Below the pieces are notes generated by a model that ran no database searches, was not told the origin of the DNA, and worked only from the letters and a program-made list of their open reading frames with translations. A program made the translations under genes and the position numbers. 64,000 nucleotides of DNA, taken from Dethiosulfatarculus sandiegensis. Its GTDB lineage: Bacteria; Desulfobacterota; Desulfarculia; Desulfarculales; Desulfarculaceae. Positions within the stretch are counted from its first letter, which is position 1. Each line of letters opens with the position of its first letter. The stretch lies in NCBI RefSeq assembly GCF_000931935.2, contig NZ_AZAC01000029.1:1-64000 (forward strand), read 5' to 3'. This document shows, in pieces, positions 1 through 7,910 of this stretch.

Positions 1-205
1 CTTCCCGCCGAACCACAAAGGTCGCGGGGTTGTTGCAGCAAAAGCTGGACCAGGTGAGGTTCTCACATTCCTCGGGCGTATAGGCGAAATAGGGCCGGTC
101 GCGCAACGGTACGCTTCCCTTGGTAAAACCGATTACACAGTCCACCTGACCCTCTTCCAGAAGTTTTCTGGCCGCCGCCCTTATCTTTTCGGCGCGCTTC
201 TCCAT
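1..205 (-). CDS. Iron-sulfur/ferredoxin-like protein of an HdrA-MvhD operon (partial, N-terminal part only)
   Basis: The reading frame starts at ATG 205, which overlaps the stop of the MvhD gene in an ATGA arrangement, and runs off the left edge. About 68 residues are visible: a charged helical start (MEKRAEKIRAAARKLLEEG), then VDCVIGFTKGSVPLRDRPYF and two cysteine-containing stretches (EECENL, SFCCNN). From memory, this N-terminal pattern occurs in 4Fe-4S proteins encoded right after HdrA-MvhD in Desulfobacterota. The cluster-binding domain itself lies outside the window, so the family call is tentative. It is translationally coupled to mvhD and probably takes part in the same electron-transfer complex. 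Confidence 0.55.
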   Translation of the reverse strand, partial: MEKRAEKIRAAARKLLEEGQVDCVIGFTKGSVPLRDRPYFAYTPEECENLTWSSFCCNNPATFVVRRE

Positions 206-645
206 CAGGCCACCTGTTCCATACCTTTGAGCAAGAATCTGGCAGGCCCCAGGTTGCTCACTGATTCAGTAACTTTAATAACTGTTTCTTGGAATTTACT
301 GGCTTCTGCCGAAGAAATCCAACTGAAGTGCAGCCGACCTTGCTCAAGACCACAATATTCCAGTAGATTTCTCATGATAGCAAAACGTCTTCTGGCAAAC
401 AGGTTCCCGGCAATGTAGTGGCAGTCTCCCGGATGGCAACCGCTGACCCAAACGCCGTCCGCTCCATTGCGAAAGGCCTGTAAAATAAATTTCGGGCTCA
501 TACGGCCGGTGCAGGGAATCCGTATGACCTGAATATTAGGCGGGTATTGCAACCTGCTCACGCCAGCCAGGTCCGCCCCGCCATAAGTGCACCAATTGCA
601 AAAAAAGGCGGCTATACGTGGTTCAAAATCTGAGTTACTCGTCAT
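205..645 (-). CDS. mvhD: Hydrogenase iron-sulfur subunit, MvhD family
   Basis: 146 residues, the usual MvhD length. Cysteines at about 16, 19, 45, 70 and 75 (FFCNWC, IPCTGR, GCHPGDCH) match the conserved iron-sulfur ligands of the delta subunit of methyl-viologen-reducing hydrogenase. In methanogens MvhD passes electrons between the hydrogenase and the flavin of HdrA. In sulfate reducers and class II benzoyl-CoA reductase complexes (BamF) homologues serve other donors. The gene follows hdrA by 11 bp with a good ribosome site (AAGGAG) and overlaps the next gene by an ATGA. No hydrogenase large subunit is visible, so the electron donor is unknown. No in-frame UGA suggests selenocysteine. Confidence 0.88.
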   Translation of the reverse strand: MTSNSDFEPRIAAFFCNWCTYGGADLAGVSRLQYPPNIQVIRIPCTGRMSPKFILQAFRNGADGVWVSGCHPGDCHYIAGNLFARRRFAIMRNLLEYCGLEQGRLHFSWISSAEASKFQETVIKVTESVSNLGPARFLLKGMEQVA

Positions 646-656
646 TTAGGGCTCCT

Positions 657-3600
657 TTAGGCACATTCCGCGCAAGGTTTATTGTTTAGCATCGCAGCCA
701 CCTGGGCCAAGACGTCTTGAGTGCTGAATCCCAAAAGGTTTGGCGCGCCCGAGCGGCAGGAGGCCACGCAGGTGCCGCAGCCTTTGCACAGGGCGCTTTG
801 CACCAAGGCATGGCCGTTTTCGTCCTGGACTATGGCCTGGAAAGGGCAAACCGTCCAGCAGACGCCGCAGCCGGTGCACTTGGACTGGTCGATCGCGGCC
901 ACCTGGCCTGAGAGCCAGATTTCTTTTTGGGAAAGGACGGTTACGGCACGGCTCACCGCTGCCTGGGCCTGGGCCACCGCCTCTTCCACCGGCTTGGGAT
1001 AATGGGCCAGGCCCGCCATATAGACGCCGTCGGTGGCAAAATCCACCGGCCTCAGCTTGACATGGGCCTCCTGGAACCAACCGTCCTGATCAAGGGCGAT
1101 CTTGAACATACGGGCCAGGGATTCATCCCTCAAGCTCTCGATGGCGCTGGCCAAAACTAAGAAATCCGGAGTAAATTCAACCGGTCGATCCAGTACATGG
1201 TCGTTTATGACAACCTTCAGGGCATTTCCTTGAAGTTCGACCTTGGGCTTTTGGGCGGGATCATAGCGGACAAAGAGAACCCCCAGTTTCCTGGCCTTTT
1301 GATAGAGGAATTCCCTTTCCCCATAGGTGCGCATATCCCGGTAAAGCACCGTAACCCTGCATTTGGGATTGCTCTCCTTGAACTGGATGGCCTTTTCAAC
1401 CGAATGGGTGCAGCAGACCTTGGAGCAATAGGGGCGCTCAGGCTCCCTTGAGCCCACGCACTGAATAAAGACTATTGACCGGCATTTTTCAGGATCGATT
1501 TCCTTGTTTAAAAGGGCCGCGTCCAGTTCCAGGTGTGTTTTCACCCTGGGGTCCTTGCCATAGAGGTATTCGGTTGGCTGGTGTTCCTTGGCCCCGGTGG
1601 CTATAACGCAGACGCCGTGCTCTACTGTTTCCGAGCCCTGGTCTGTGTGAAGCGTGGATTTGAAGTTGCCTACAAAACCTTCCACCTTTTCGATGACAGC
1701 CCCGAGATGCAGGGCGATCTTGGGCTCGGCCTCAATCTTGTCTCTTAATTCCGCCAGGCGGGCCTGAATATTATCTCCGCCGGCCGAGCTTAAGAGGAAG
1801 CGGGCATTTCCGCCCAAGGCGTTATCCCTTTCCACCAGATGGGTTTCAAAGCCCTGACGGCTGAATTCAAGGGCTGCTGTCATGCCGCTGATTCCGCCGC
1901 CGATAACCATGGCCTTGGGCAATATGGATAAACGGGATTCAGTGAGCGGCTCCAGGAGTGCGGCCTTGGCCACTGCCATGCGCACTTGATCCTTGGCCCT
2001 TTCCGTGGCCTTAACCGGGTCGTTTGAGTGAACCCAGGAACCCTGGTTTCTGATGTTGGCCATCTCAAAAAGGTACTTGTTCAATCCGGCCGCTTTGAGG
2101 GTTTCCTGGAAAAGGGGTTCGTGGGTTCTGGGGCTGCAAGCCGCCACTACAATGCGGTTTAGCCCTTGCTCCCTGATTACCTGGGCCATTTTGTCCTGGG
2201 TGTCCTGGGAGCAGGTGAACAGGTTGTTCTCCACATAAGATACATGGGGCAGGGTGGAGGCAAAATCCATCACTGCCTTTACATCCACCACGCCTGCTAT
2301 GTTTATGCCGCAGGAACAGACAAACACCCCCACTCTGGGGGGGTCGCCATGAACATTTTTTTCCGGCTTGATTTCCGGTTCTTTGATCAGGCTTTTTCTG
2401 GAAACGCTTAAATCTCCGCCTGCGGCGCAGGCCGCGGCCGAGGCCTCCATCACTGAAAGCGGGATATCCTTGGGTCCGGCCAGGGCGCCGCAGACATAGA
2501 TGCCCTTTCTGCTGGAAGCCACCGGGCTGAAGTCTCCTGTCTTGATAAAACCGCCGGGACTGAATTCCAGATCCAGCTTCTTGCATAAAGATGCGGTGAC
2601 CGGATCCATTACCAGGCCCTGGCTCAGAATCACCATGTCATATTGGGCGGTTTTCAGATTTCCTTTTTCGTCTGCGTATTCCAGCTTCAGGCTTTGGTCG
2701 TCCAACTCTTCCACACTGTGGATGCGGCTTCTTATAAAGCGAACTCCCTTTTCCTTGGCTCCCTCATAGGTGCGCTCGAAATCCTTGCCATAGGTGCGCA
2801 TGTCCATGAAAAATACATCTGTAAGAAGATCGCCCTTGGAATGCTCCCGGGCGATTATCGCCTCTTTTATGGCATACATGCAGCAGACAGCAGAACAGTA
2901 ACCATGGTCGCAGGTGTTTGAATCCCTGGATCCTACACATTGCAGCCAGGCTATTTTTTTGGGTTCCCTTTCATCGCCGGGGCGCACCAGGTGCCCCATC
3001 CAGGGGCCGCTGGCGCTTAAGATGCGCTCAAACTCAAGGGCTGTCACCACATTGGGAAAGCGGCTGTATGAATATTGAATATGGGGTGTGGGATCAAAGG
3101 GCTTAAAACCCGCGGCAAGCACCACTGATCCTACTTTTAATTCTATTTCCCGGTCTTCCTGGCTGAAATCAACCGCTCCGGCCGGGCAGAACCTCTGGCA
3201 GGCCTTGCATTTCCCCTTTTGGAAATAAAGGCAATGATCCTGATCAATGCTGTATTTAAGGGGCACTGCCTGGGGATACTTCACATGAGCGGCTTTGCGC
3301 TTGTTCAGCCCCTGGTTGAATTCATCAACCACCTTGGTGGGGCATTTTTCCGCGCAGGCTCCGCAGGCAATGCATTTGTCCATGTCAATATAGCGCGCCT
3401 TTTGCCTGACCTTTACCGTGAAGTCGCCGGCAACCCCTTGGATGTCCTGCACCTGAGCCATGGTTATCAGCTCAATGTTGGGGTGCCGTCCGGCTTCCAC
3501 CAGTTTGGGGGACAAAATGCACATGGAACAGTCATTGGTGGGGAATGTCTTGTCCAGTTGGGACATGACTCCGCCAATGGCCTCGCTTTTTTCCACCATG

Positions 3601-3713
3601 TGAACCAGAAATCCGGAATCGGCCAGATCAAGGGCGGCCTGGATGGCGGCTATACCGCCTCCCACCACCAGGGCCGCTCCCACGGGTGTCGTGTTTTTTG
3701 AATAACCAGTCAT
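657..3713 (-). CDS. hdrA: HdrA-like flavoprotein with two FAD modules and several 4Fe-4S sites
   Basis: 1018 residues, longer than a single-module HdrA. The first Rossmann FAD motif is at residues 14-48 (VVGGGIAAIQAALDLADSGF). A ferredoxin-type motif sits at 114-124 (CIACGACAEKCP) and another near 160-180 (CKACQRFCP). A middle segment begins VGVFVCSCG. The second Rossmann motif is near 605 (MVIGGGISGMTAALEF). A C-terminal two-cluster ferredoxin lies near 945-1000 (CTGCGVCWTVCP, CKGCGTCVASC), and the protein ends in CAEC. It therefore looks like two HdrA modules fused. HdrA proteins carry the flavin used for electron bifurcation or confurcation in soluble complexes. It heads the operon hdrA-mvhD-ferredoxin, with AAGGAAA upstream of the ATG. 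A role like BamE of class II benzoyl-CoA reductase is possible, but no BamB/BamC is in the window. Confidence 0.88.
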   Translation of the reverse strand: MTGYSKNTTPVGAALVVGGGIAAIQAALDLADSGFLVHMVEKSEAIGGVMSQLDKTFPTNDCSMCILSPKLVEAGRHPNIELITMAQVQDIQGVAGDFTVKVRQKARYIDMDKCIACGACAEKCPTKVVDEFNQGLNKRKAAHVKYPQAVPLKYSIDQDHCLYFQKGKCKACQRFCPAGAVDFSQEDREIELKVGSVVLAAGFKPFDPTPHIQYSYSRFPNVVTALEFERILSASGPWMGHLVRPGDEREPKKIAWLQCVGSRDSNTCDHGYCSAVCCMYAIKEAIIAREHSKGDLLTDVFFMDMRTYGKDFERTYEGAKEKGVRFIRSRIHSVEELDDQSLKLEYADEKGNLKTAQYDMVILSQGLVMDPVTASLCKKLDLEFSPGGFIKTGDFSPVASSRKGIYVCGALAGPKDIPLSVMEASAAACAAGGDLSVSRKSLIKEPEIKPEKNVHGDPPRVGVFVCSCGINIAGVVDVKAVMDFASTLPHVSYVENNLFTCSQDTQDKMAQVIREQGLNRIVVAACSPRTHEPLFQETLKAAGLNKYLFEMANIRNQGSWVHSNDPVKATERAKDQVRMAVAKAALLEPLTESRLSILPKAMVIGGGISGMTAALEFSRQGFETHLVERDNALGGNARFLLSSAGGDNIQARLAELRDKIEAEPKIALHLGAVIEKVEGFVGNFKSTLHTDQGSETVEHGVCVIATGAKEHQPTEYLYGKDPRVKTHLELDAALLNKEIDPEKCRSIVFIQCVGSREPERPYCSKVCCTHSVEKAIQFKESNPKCRVTVLYRDMRTYGEREFLYQKARKLGVLFVRYDPAQKPKVELQGNALKVVINDHVLDRPVEFTPDFLVLASAIESLRDESLARMFKIALDQDGWFQEAHVKLRPVDFATDGVYMAGLAHYPKPVEEAVAQAQAAVSRAVTVLSQKEIWLSGQVAAIDQSKCTGCGVCWTVCPFQAIVQDENGHALVQSALCKGCGTCVASCRSGAPNLLGFSTQDVLAQVAAMLNNKPCAECA

Positions 3714-4379
3714 TCTTTTCCTTGCCGTTTTGCTTAGCTAGGGGCCAACTGTTTATTGGTTATTTTAAATCGCGGCAAGTCCGGTCAAACCGCCCACCTG
3801 CTTTGCGAGAGCCTGAAATCAGCCTCAGGCCTTTTCGGACCATAGCCCCCAACTGCGTATGCCAAAGGTTTTGGTATATGGGGGTATATCCACTCCGGCT
3901 TTCGCGCGGTGGATGCAAAAGGTGGTTGCCGGCCGGATGGGAAAGGCGTAAGGCCCAGGTCGGGTCAGCCGCTGCAAAGAAAACTCATTGCAGCAGATGG
4001 CCAAAGATTCTGGCTTAATAAAATCCGACATTATCGCCTCTCCGAGTAGGATCACCGCTCGGGCGCCACGGCCCGCAGTTAAGATCAGCCCGGTTCGGTC
4101 GGCGAGGTTTTGAATGGTTTGAATTCAGAATTGCGAATGCAAAAAAGAAAGCTCCAGCTTCCCCCGTCTACCGGGCCCGGGTAGCGTCCCATAAGCGGAC
4201 TCAGGTAAAGCCGAAGTAATAAGACATGGTAAGCACCAGTTAGAGTATTAGAGTAAAGGTTAATCAGTGGCATTGTAGGAGAAATAAAATGAGGTGTCAA
4301 ACAGGGAATTACCATAAATCGCCCAGAGCAGGCGCAAATTGGAGCTTGCTGGCCTCTGCCCCGGAGCCGGATTAATTGC
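3714..4379. other. Long intergenic region upstream of hdrA, no confident gene
   Basis: About 670 bp between hdrA (reading left) and the end of the ABC operon. The hdrA promoter should lie at its left end. On the minus strand a 68-codon frame (4031 to 3825) begins after GGAGAGGCGATA and could be a small gene, but its composition gives no recognisable family. Several GC-rich self-complementary stretches occur (for example around 3900-3960 and 4160-4190). I could not match them to 6S, SRP, RNase P, tmRNA or a cobalamin riboswitch. Confidence 0.4.
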
Positions 4380-4419
4380 AAAAAGCGCCGGAAGCCAACA
4401 CAGGCTCCGGCGCTTTTTG
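4380..4419 (-). terminator. Rho-independent terminator of the ABC transporter operon
   Basis: Inverted repeat AGCGCCGGA (4385-4393) and TCCGGCGCT (4407-4415), flanked by A5-6 on the left and T5 on the right. It can therefore work in both directions. It lies 20 bp beyond the stop codon of the permease gene on the minus strand. Confidence 0.85.
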
Positions 4420-4437
4420 TGGTTTCCGGTGGTTTTT

Positions 4438-5385
4438 TCAGGCGGATCGCACTTCCTGGCGCATAAATGCCAGATAGCTCAAGGCAAAACACAAAACCGT
4501 CATGGCCAGAATGGTGGTCAGATAAGGCGCAACCACCAGAAGCGACTGGTCCAGGGGAAGGGGACTTTGAAACCGGTTCATGGAGAGTTGCTCAAATCTG
4601 CCGCTTAGAACCAGTGACTGGGTGGTCTTGCGCATGGGGTCCAAAAGAGTGGCGGTTGCCTGATTGTAAAGTTCCAAGGGAGAAAACAGGCTCAGTCCCT
4701 CGGTCAGCTCCTGATTGAGCATTACTGCTTCCACGTTTTGGGGGTCGTCTACGGGTGCAATGGCGTTTGCCGCCAGGCTGGCCCCAAAGGCCACAAAGAA
4801 ACTGAAAAAGATCCATACCGCCAGGGAAGCCAAAGCCGAGGATGCGGTGCTCCTGAATGTAATGGAGAACAAAATCGCAACCCCCATCCAAAAGGAGATA
4901 TAAAAGATAGATATAACCAGGTAGATCAAAAGGCGTCCGACCTCATCCGGGCCCGGCACCACGCCGAGCACCAAAAGGCCAAGACCCGAGATTAGAAGTA
5001 AAAGCGCAGTCAGCATGATAGCGGAAGTGGCCACACCGGCCAGGAATTTGGCGTTGATAATAGAGTCCCGCAGGATGGGCTGGCTCACCAGTTTGGACAG
5101 GGTGCCCTGGTTGCGCTCCCGGTTAATGGCGTCAAATCCCAGGATCAAGCCAATCAGGGGGCCGAAGATGGCCACAAAATCGGCCAGGGAAAAAAAACCT
5201 CCCGAAGATGTGAAGAGATAAAGGAAGATGATTTCGTTCATGGCCCGGCCTGTGAGCTGATCCTTCAAACCGGTGCCCACCATATAGGCCGTCACCACCG
5301 AGACCATGATGATCAAGGCCAGCATCAGGGTGAAACGCATGGAACTGAAATGATCTGCCAATTCCTTGCGAAAGATGGTCCACAT
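4438..5385 (-). CDS. ABC-2 type transporter permease
   Basis: 315 residues from the ATG at 5385 (MWTIFRKELADHFSS). That start lies 4 bp after the stop of the ATPase gene and is preferred over a longer frame that would run into that gene. The N-terminal KEL motif, a membrane segment near 18-38, the extended region following NRERNQGTLSKLVSQPI and about six hydrophobic segments match NosY/GldF-type ABC-2 permeases. With the adjacent ATPase it should form an exporter or membrane-remodelling ABC complex in the cytoplasmic membrane. The third gene encodes a NEW3-domain membrane protein, an arrangement seen with uncharacterised ABC-2 systems. The substrate cannot be told from sequence. Confidence 0.85.
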   Translation of the reverse strand: MWTIFRKELADHFSSMRFTLMLALIIMVSVVTAYMVGTGLKDQLTGRAMNEIIFLYLFTSSGGFFSLADFVAIFGPLIGLILGFDAINRERNQGTLSKLVSQPILRDSIINAKFLAGVATSAIMLTALLLLISGLGLLVLGVVPGPDEVGRLLIYLVISIFYISFWMGVAILFSITFRSTASSALASLAVWIFFSFFVAFGASLAANAIAPVDDPQNVEAVMLNQELTEGLSLFSPLELYNQATATLLDPMRKTTQSLVLSGRFEQLSMNRFQSPLPLDQSLLVVAPYLTTILAMTVLCFALSYLAFMRQEVRSA

Positions 5386-5389
5386 TTTG

Positions 5390-6139
5390 TCAGGCCTCCT
5401 TGAAATAGCGCATGTAGATCTGTTCCAGGGTGGATTCCGGCTCCCCATCCCGGCCCGGGATTTGTTGGGCCAGCTCTTTAATGCCGCCTTGGGCAATGAT
5501 ATCTCCCTGGCTCATTATCCCCACCTGGGTGCAGATGCGCTGAACCTGGTGGAGATGATGAGAGGAGAGCAGCACGGTTATATTTTGTTCACGGTTTAGG
5601 TCCACGATCAAATCCAGCATGCGGTTGATTCCGTCCGGGTCCAGGCCCAGGGTGGGTTCGTCTAAAAAGACAAGCTCGGGTTTCTTTATCAGCACTTCGG
5701 CTATGCCCAGCCTCTGACGCATTCCCCTGGAATAGGCTCCGGCCTTTTTAGCAGCCTCGTCAGCCAGACCCACCAACAAAAGGGTCTCCATGACCAGCTC
5801 ATTAACCTGTTTTTCAGGCACATTGTTTAAACGGGCCACATAGGCCAGGTTTTCCCCGGCGGTCATTTCCGGGTAGAACCCCACGTTCTCGGGCAGGTAG
5901 CCTACTTTTGATTTGACCTGGAGCGGGTTTCGGCAAGGATCAAAACCCAGGACCGAGGCAGTGCCGAAACTGGGTTCGCTTAAGCCCAGGAGCATTAAAA
6001 GGGTTGTGGTTTTGCCCGCTCCATTGGGCCCGAGAAAACCGAATATCTCCCCCTTTTGAACCTCGAGATCCAGATGGTCCACGGCTGTGTGGTTGCCATA
6101 GGCCTTGGTCAGGCCTTTGGTTTCAATTACCATAGCCAT
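5390..6139 (-). CDS. ABC transporter ATP-binding protein
   Basis: 249 residues with all ABC ATPase signatures: Walker A GPNGAGKTT near 38-46, Q-loop region VGYLPEN, signature YSRGMRQRLG, Walker B ELVFLDEPTLGLDP and a switch histidine in LLSSHHLHQ. The PEN(V/L) and DPDG features are typical of ATPases paired with ABC-2 permeases. It lies between the NEW3-domain gene (2 bp gap) and the permease (4 bp gap), so the three genes are one operon. It powers transport by the permease at the inner face of the membrane. Confidence 0.92.
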   Translation of the reverse strand: MAMVIETKGLTKAYGNHTAVDHLDLEVQKGEIFGFLGPNGAGKTTTLLMLLGLSEPSFGTASVLGFDPCRNPLQVKSKVGYLPENVGFYPEMTAGENLAYVARLNNVPEKQVNELVMETLLLVGLADEAAKKAGAYSRGMRQRLGIAEVLIKKPELVFLDEPTLGLDPDGINRMLDLIVDLNREQNITVLLSSHHLHQVQRICTQVGIMSQGDIIAQGGIKELAQQIPGRDGEPESTLEQIYMRYFKEA

Positions 6140-6141
6140 GA

Positions 6142-7341
6142 TCAGCGCCTGCCGAGTTTGCGGAAAGTGAATACCAGGCCCAGGAGGACAAAGATTATGA
6201 TGCCAATGCCCACCCAGCCCCAGGCAGCCGAGGCCTTCACCGTTACCCTGAACTCCATTTCCTTGTCCGCCTTGTCGCCAAGGCAGTTGACGGCAACCGA
6301 ATAGTCGCCGACCAAGGCCTGTTTGGCCGGGGTGATAAAGGCCTCCACCTGACGCACCTCGCCGGGTTTCAGGTTAACCAGTTTTTCAGGCTTGTACTCC
6401 ATTTTCCAGTTCTCCGGCTTAAAGCTCATGAATTTGACCTGGGATTGGGGAGCTGTGCCTGTGTTTTTCACCATGAAGTTAATGGTTGAAGTATCCCCCT
6501 TTTGGGCCGAGAGGGAGAGCAGCCCGTTTACAGTGCCTGCACTGATTTTATAGGTGCCGGTTAAGACGACCATAAGGGTTGCGGCGGCCTCCTGGCGGGG
6601 GCCTTTAACTTTTATTTTTATGGGATATTCGCCCACCAGGGCGTTTCGGGCGGGGATTATATTCACCCCTACAGTTGAGGATTGGTCTGATTTAATTTTT
6701 AAAGAGGAGATTTGCTTGTTCTCATAGGCCGGTTTGAACGAGATCAGCCAATCCCTGGGGCCTTGGGCGGTTAAGTTGAACAGGGCGTCTTGGGATCCTT
6801 TGTTTTCAATATCCAGGCTGAATTCAAATTCAGAGTCGCCGGGCCCCTTTAATACAGGGTAGGAGGTGTTGATCGCAAGGGATTTGCCGACATTTTCCTT
6901 GCCTTGAACCGTTACCAGGAGCTTGGATTTGCGCTGGTAATATCCGTCCGGCGTGCGGGCCAGTACGGTGAAGGCATACTCGCCAGGCCTAAGTCTGCCC
7001 CGTTCCATGGGTTCGGCTGTGAATTCCAGGCTGGCCTGGTCACCCTGGGGCAGAAAAACTCCGCTCACAATGTGGTTGAAATGCCTTATCTCGGCTCGCC
7101 AGTTGTCAGGCTTTTCAAGAATTTCAAAATCAACGGTTTCGTCTGATCCGCCTAAATTGCGGGCAATAAGGTCGATACGCACCTTTTCGTTTGGGGTTAT
7201 GGTGATCCCGGGATATTTCAGCGCCGCCACCAGCCCCCTTGCATGTGGTTTTTTATGGTTTTGATCCCCGGCAAGTGCGGCGGCTGTGAACAGATTCAGT
7301 ATGAAAGCCAGAGCCAAGGTCAAGGCCATAGAACGCTTCAT
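6142..7341 (-). CDS. Exported NEW3-domain protein anchored by a C-terminal membrane helix
   Basis: 399 residues. It has an N-terminal signal peptide (about 1-24, ending AAALAG). Two or three beta-sandwich repeats follow, of the type in NPCBM-associated NEW3 domains; look for the repeated pattern of PGE, DYSVAV and NTG at about 40-140, 155-250 and 260-370. A C-terminal helix (WVGIGIIIFVLLGLVF) is followed by basic residues RKLGRR. The bulk should therefore sit outside the cytoplasmic membrane. It is first in the operon with the ABC ATPase and permease, so it probably acts as the extracytoplasmic part or chaperone of that transporter. The function is not established. Confidence 0.8.
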   Translation of the reverse strand: MKRSMALTLALAFILNLFTAAALAGDQNHKKPHARGLVAALKYPGITITPNEKVRIDLIARNLGGSDETVDFEILEKPDNWRAEIRHFNHIVSGVFLPQGDQASLEFTAEPMERGRLRPGEYAFTVLARTPDGYYQRKSKLLVTVQGKENVGKSLAINTSYPVLKGPGDSEFEFSLDIENKGSQDALFNLTAQGPRDWLISFKPAYENKQISSLKIKSDQSSTVGVNIIPARNALVGEYPIKIKVKGPRQEAAATLMVVLTGTYKISAGTVNGLLSLSAQKGDTSTINFMVKNTGTAPQSQVKFMSFKPENWKMEYKPEKLVNLKPGEVRQVEAFITPAKQALVGDYSVAVNCLGDKADKEMEFRVTVKASAAWGWVGIGIIIFVLLGLVFTFRKLGRR

Positions 7342-7910
7342 GGCTAAAACTCCTTAAGGTTTTTTCTGCACCGGTCCAGCCTGGAAAAAGTTTGTCCGGT
7401 GTAGGGTCATTTTGTTTCTGGTTGGTTTGACTAAATTCATATTCACCAAGGCTGTTCGTTAGCAACCCGTTGGCCGCGCTTGAGGCGCCTGGACTGTTAC
7501 TAATATGAATCCTCATGGTCCGGGATTCAACCCTTGCATAGGACGGAGGGGGGTGCGGGGCTTGCCCGGAGGGGTTGATAACAATTTCCTAAAAGAACAC
7601 TAAAAATTTTGTTTTTGTTGATTTAAAAGTATTAGTATTATTTTTAGTCTCAAGATTTGAGATTTTGACTGTAATGGACCTTACTCCGCTTAAGGTATGG
7701 CGTGGCTAATTTGTTTTTTCCGCCACTCTCTCACTGGAGTTTGATTGCTTGAAAATAAACGGGAGCAGCTGCGTTGCCGTTATGGACTTTACCTATAATG
7801 AAAATAGCTTTTAGTCAGCTTCACGGCACTGTTAACAAGATTCTTCTTTTGTGCGGACTATTAGACAAAAATCTGTTTTAATTTCTAAAAAATGTTCAGA
7901 GACTGAATAA
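7342..7910. other. Divergent intergenic region
   Basis: About 570 bp between the start of the NEW3/ABC operon (left) and a diguanylate cyclase (right). It should hold both promoters. The right half is AT-rich. A short inverted repeat TCTCAA-GAT-TTGAGA lies near 7648-7665. No gene, RNA or clear operator was recognised. Confidence 0.4.

Noticed and set aside
205-645. Selenocysteine version of MvhD or a Sec codon near its end
   Set aside because: The conserved positions are all cysteine codons, and the stop is followed at once by the overlapping start of the next gene, so no readthrough is needed.
3776-4080. 6S RNA, SRP RNA, RNase P RNA or cobalamin riboswitch in the hdrA upstream gap
   Set aside because: Diagnostic conserved cores of these RNAs were looked for by eye on both strands and not found.
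4085-4492. 135-codon minus-strand frame
   Set aside because: It runs through the terminator hairpin and the end of the permease gene; its composition is not protein-like.
7253-7516. 87-codon minus-strand frame upstream of the NEW3 gene
   Set aside because: It overlaps the signal-peptide coding region of the NEW3 protein in another frame and has no motif.
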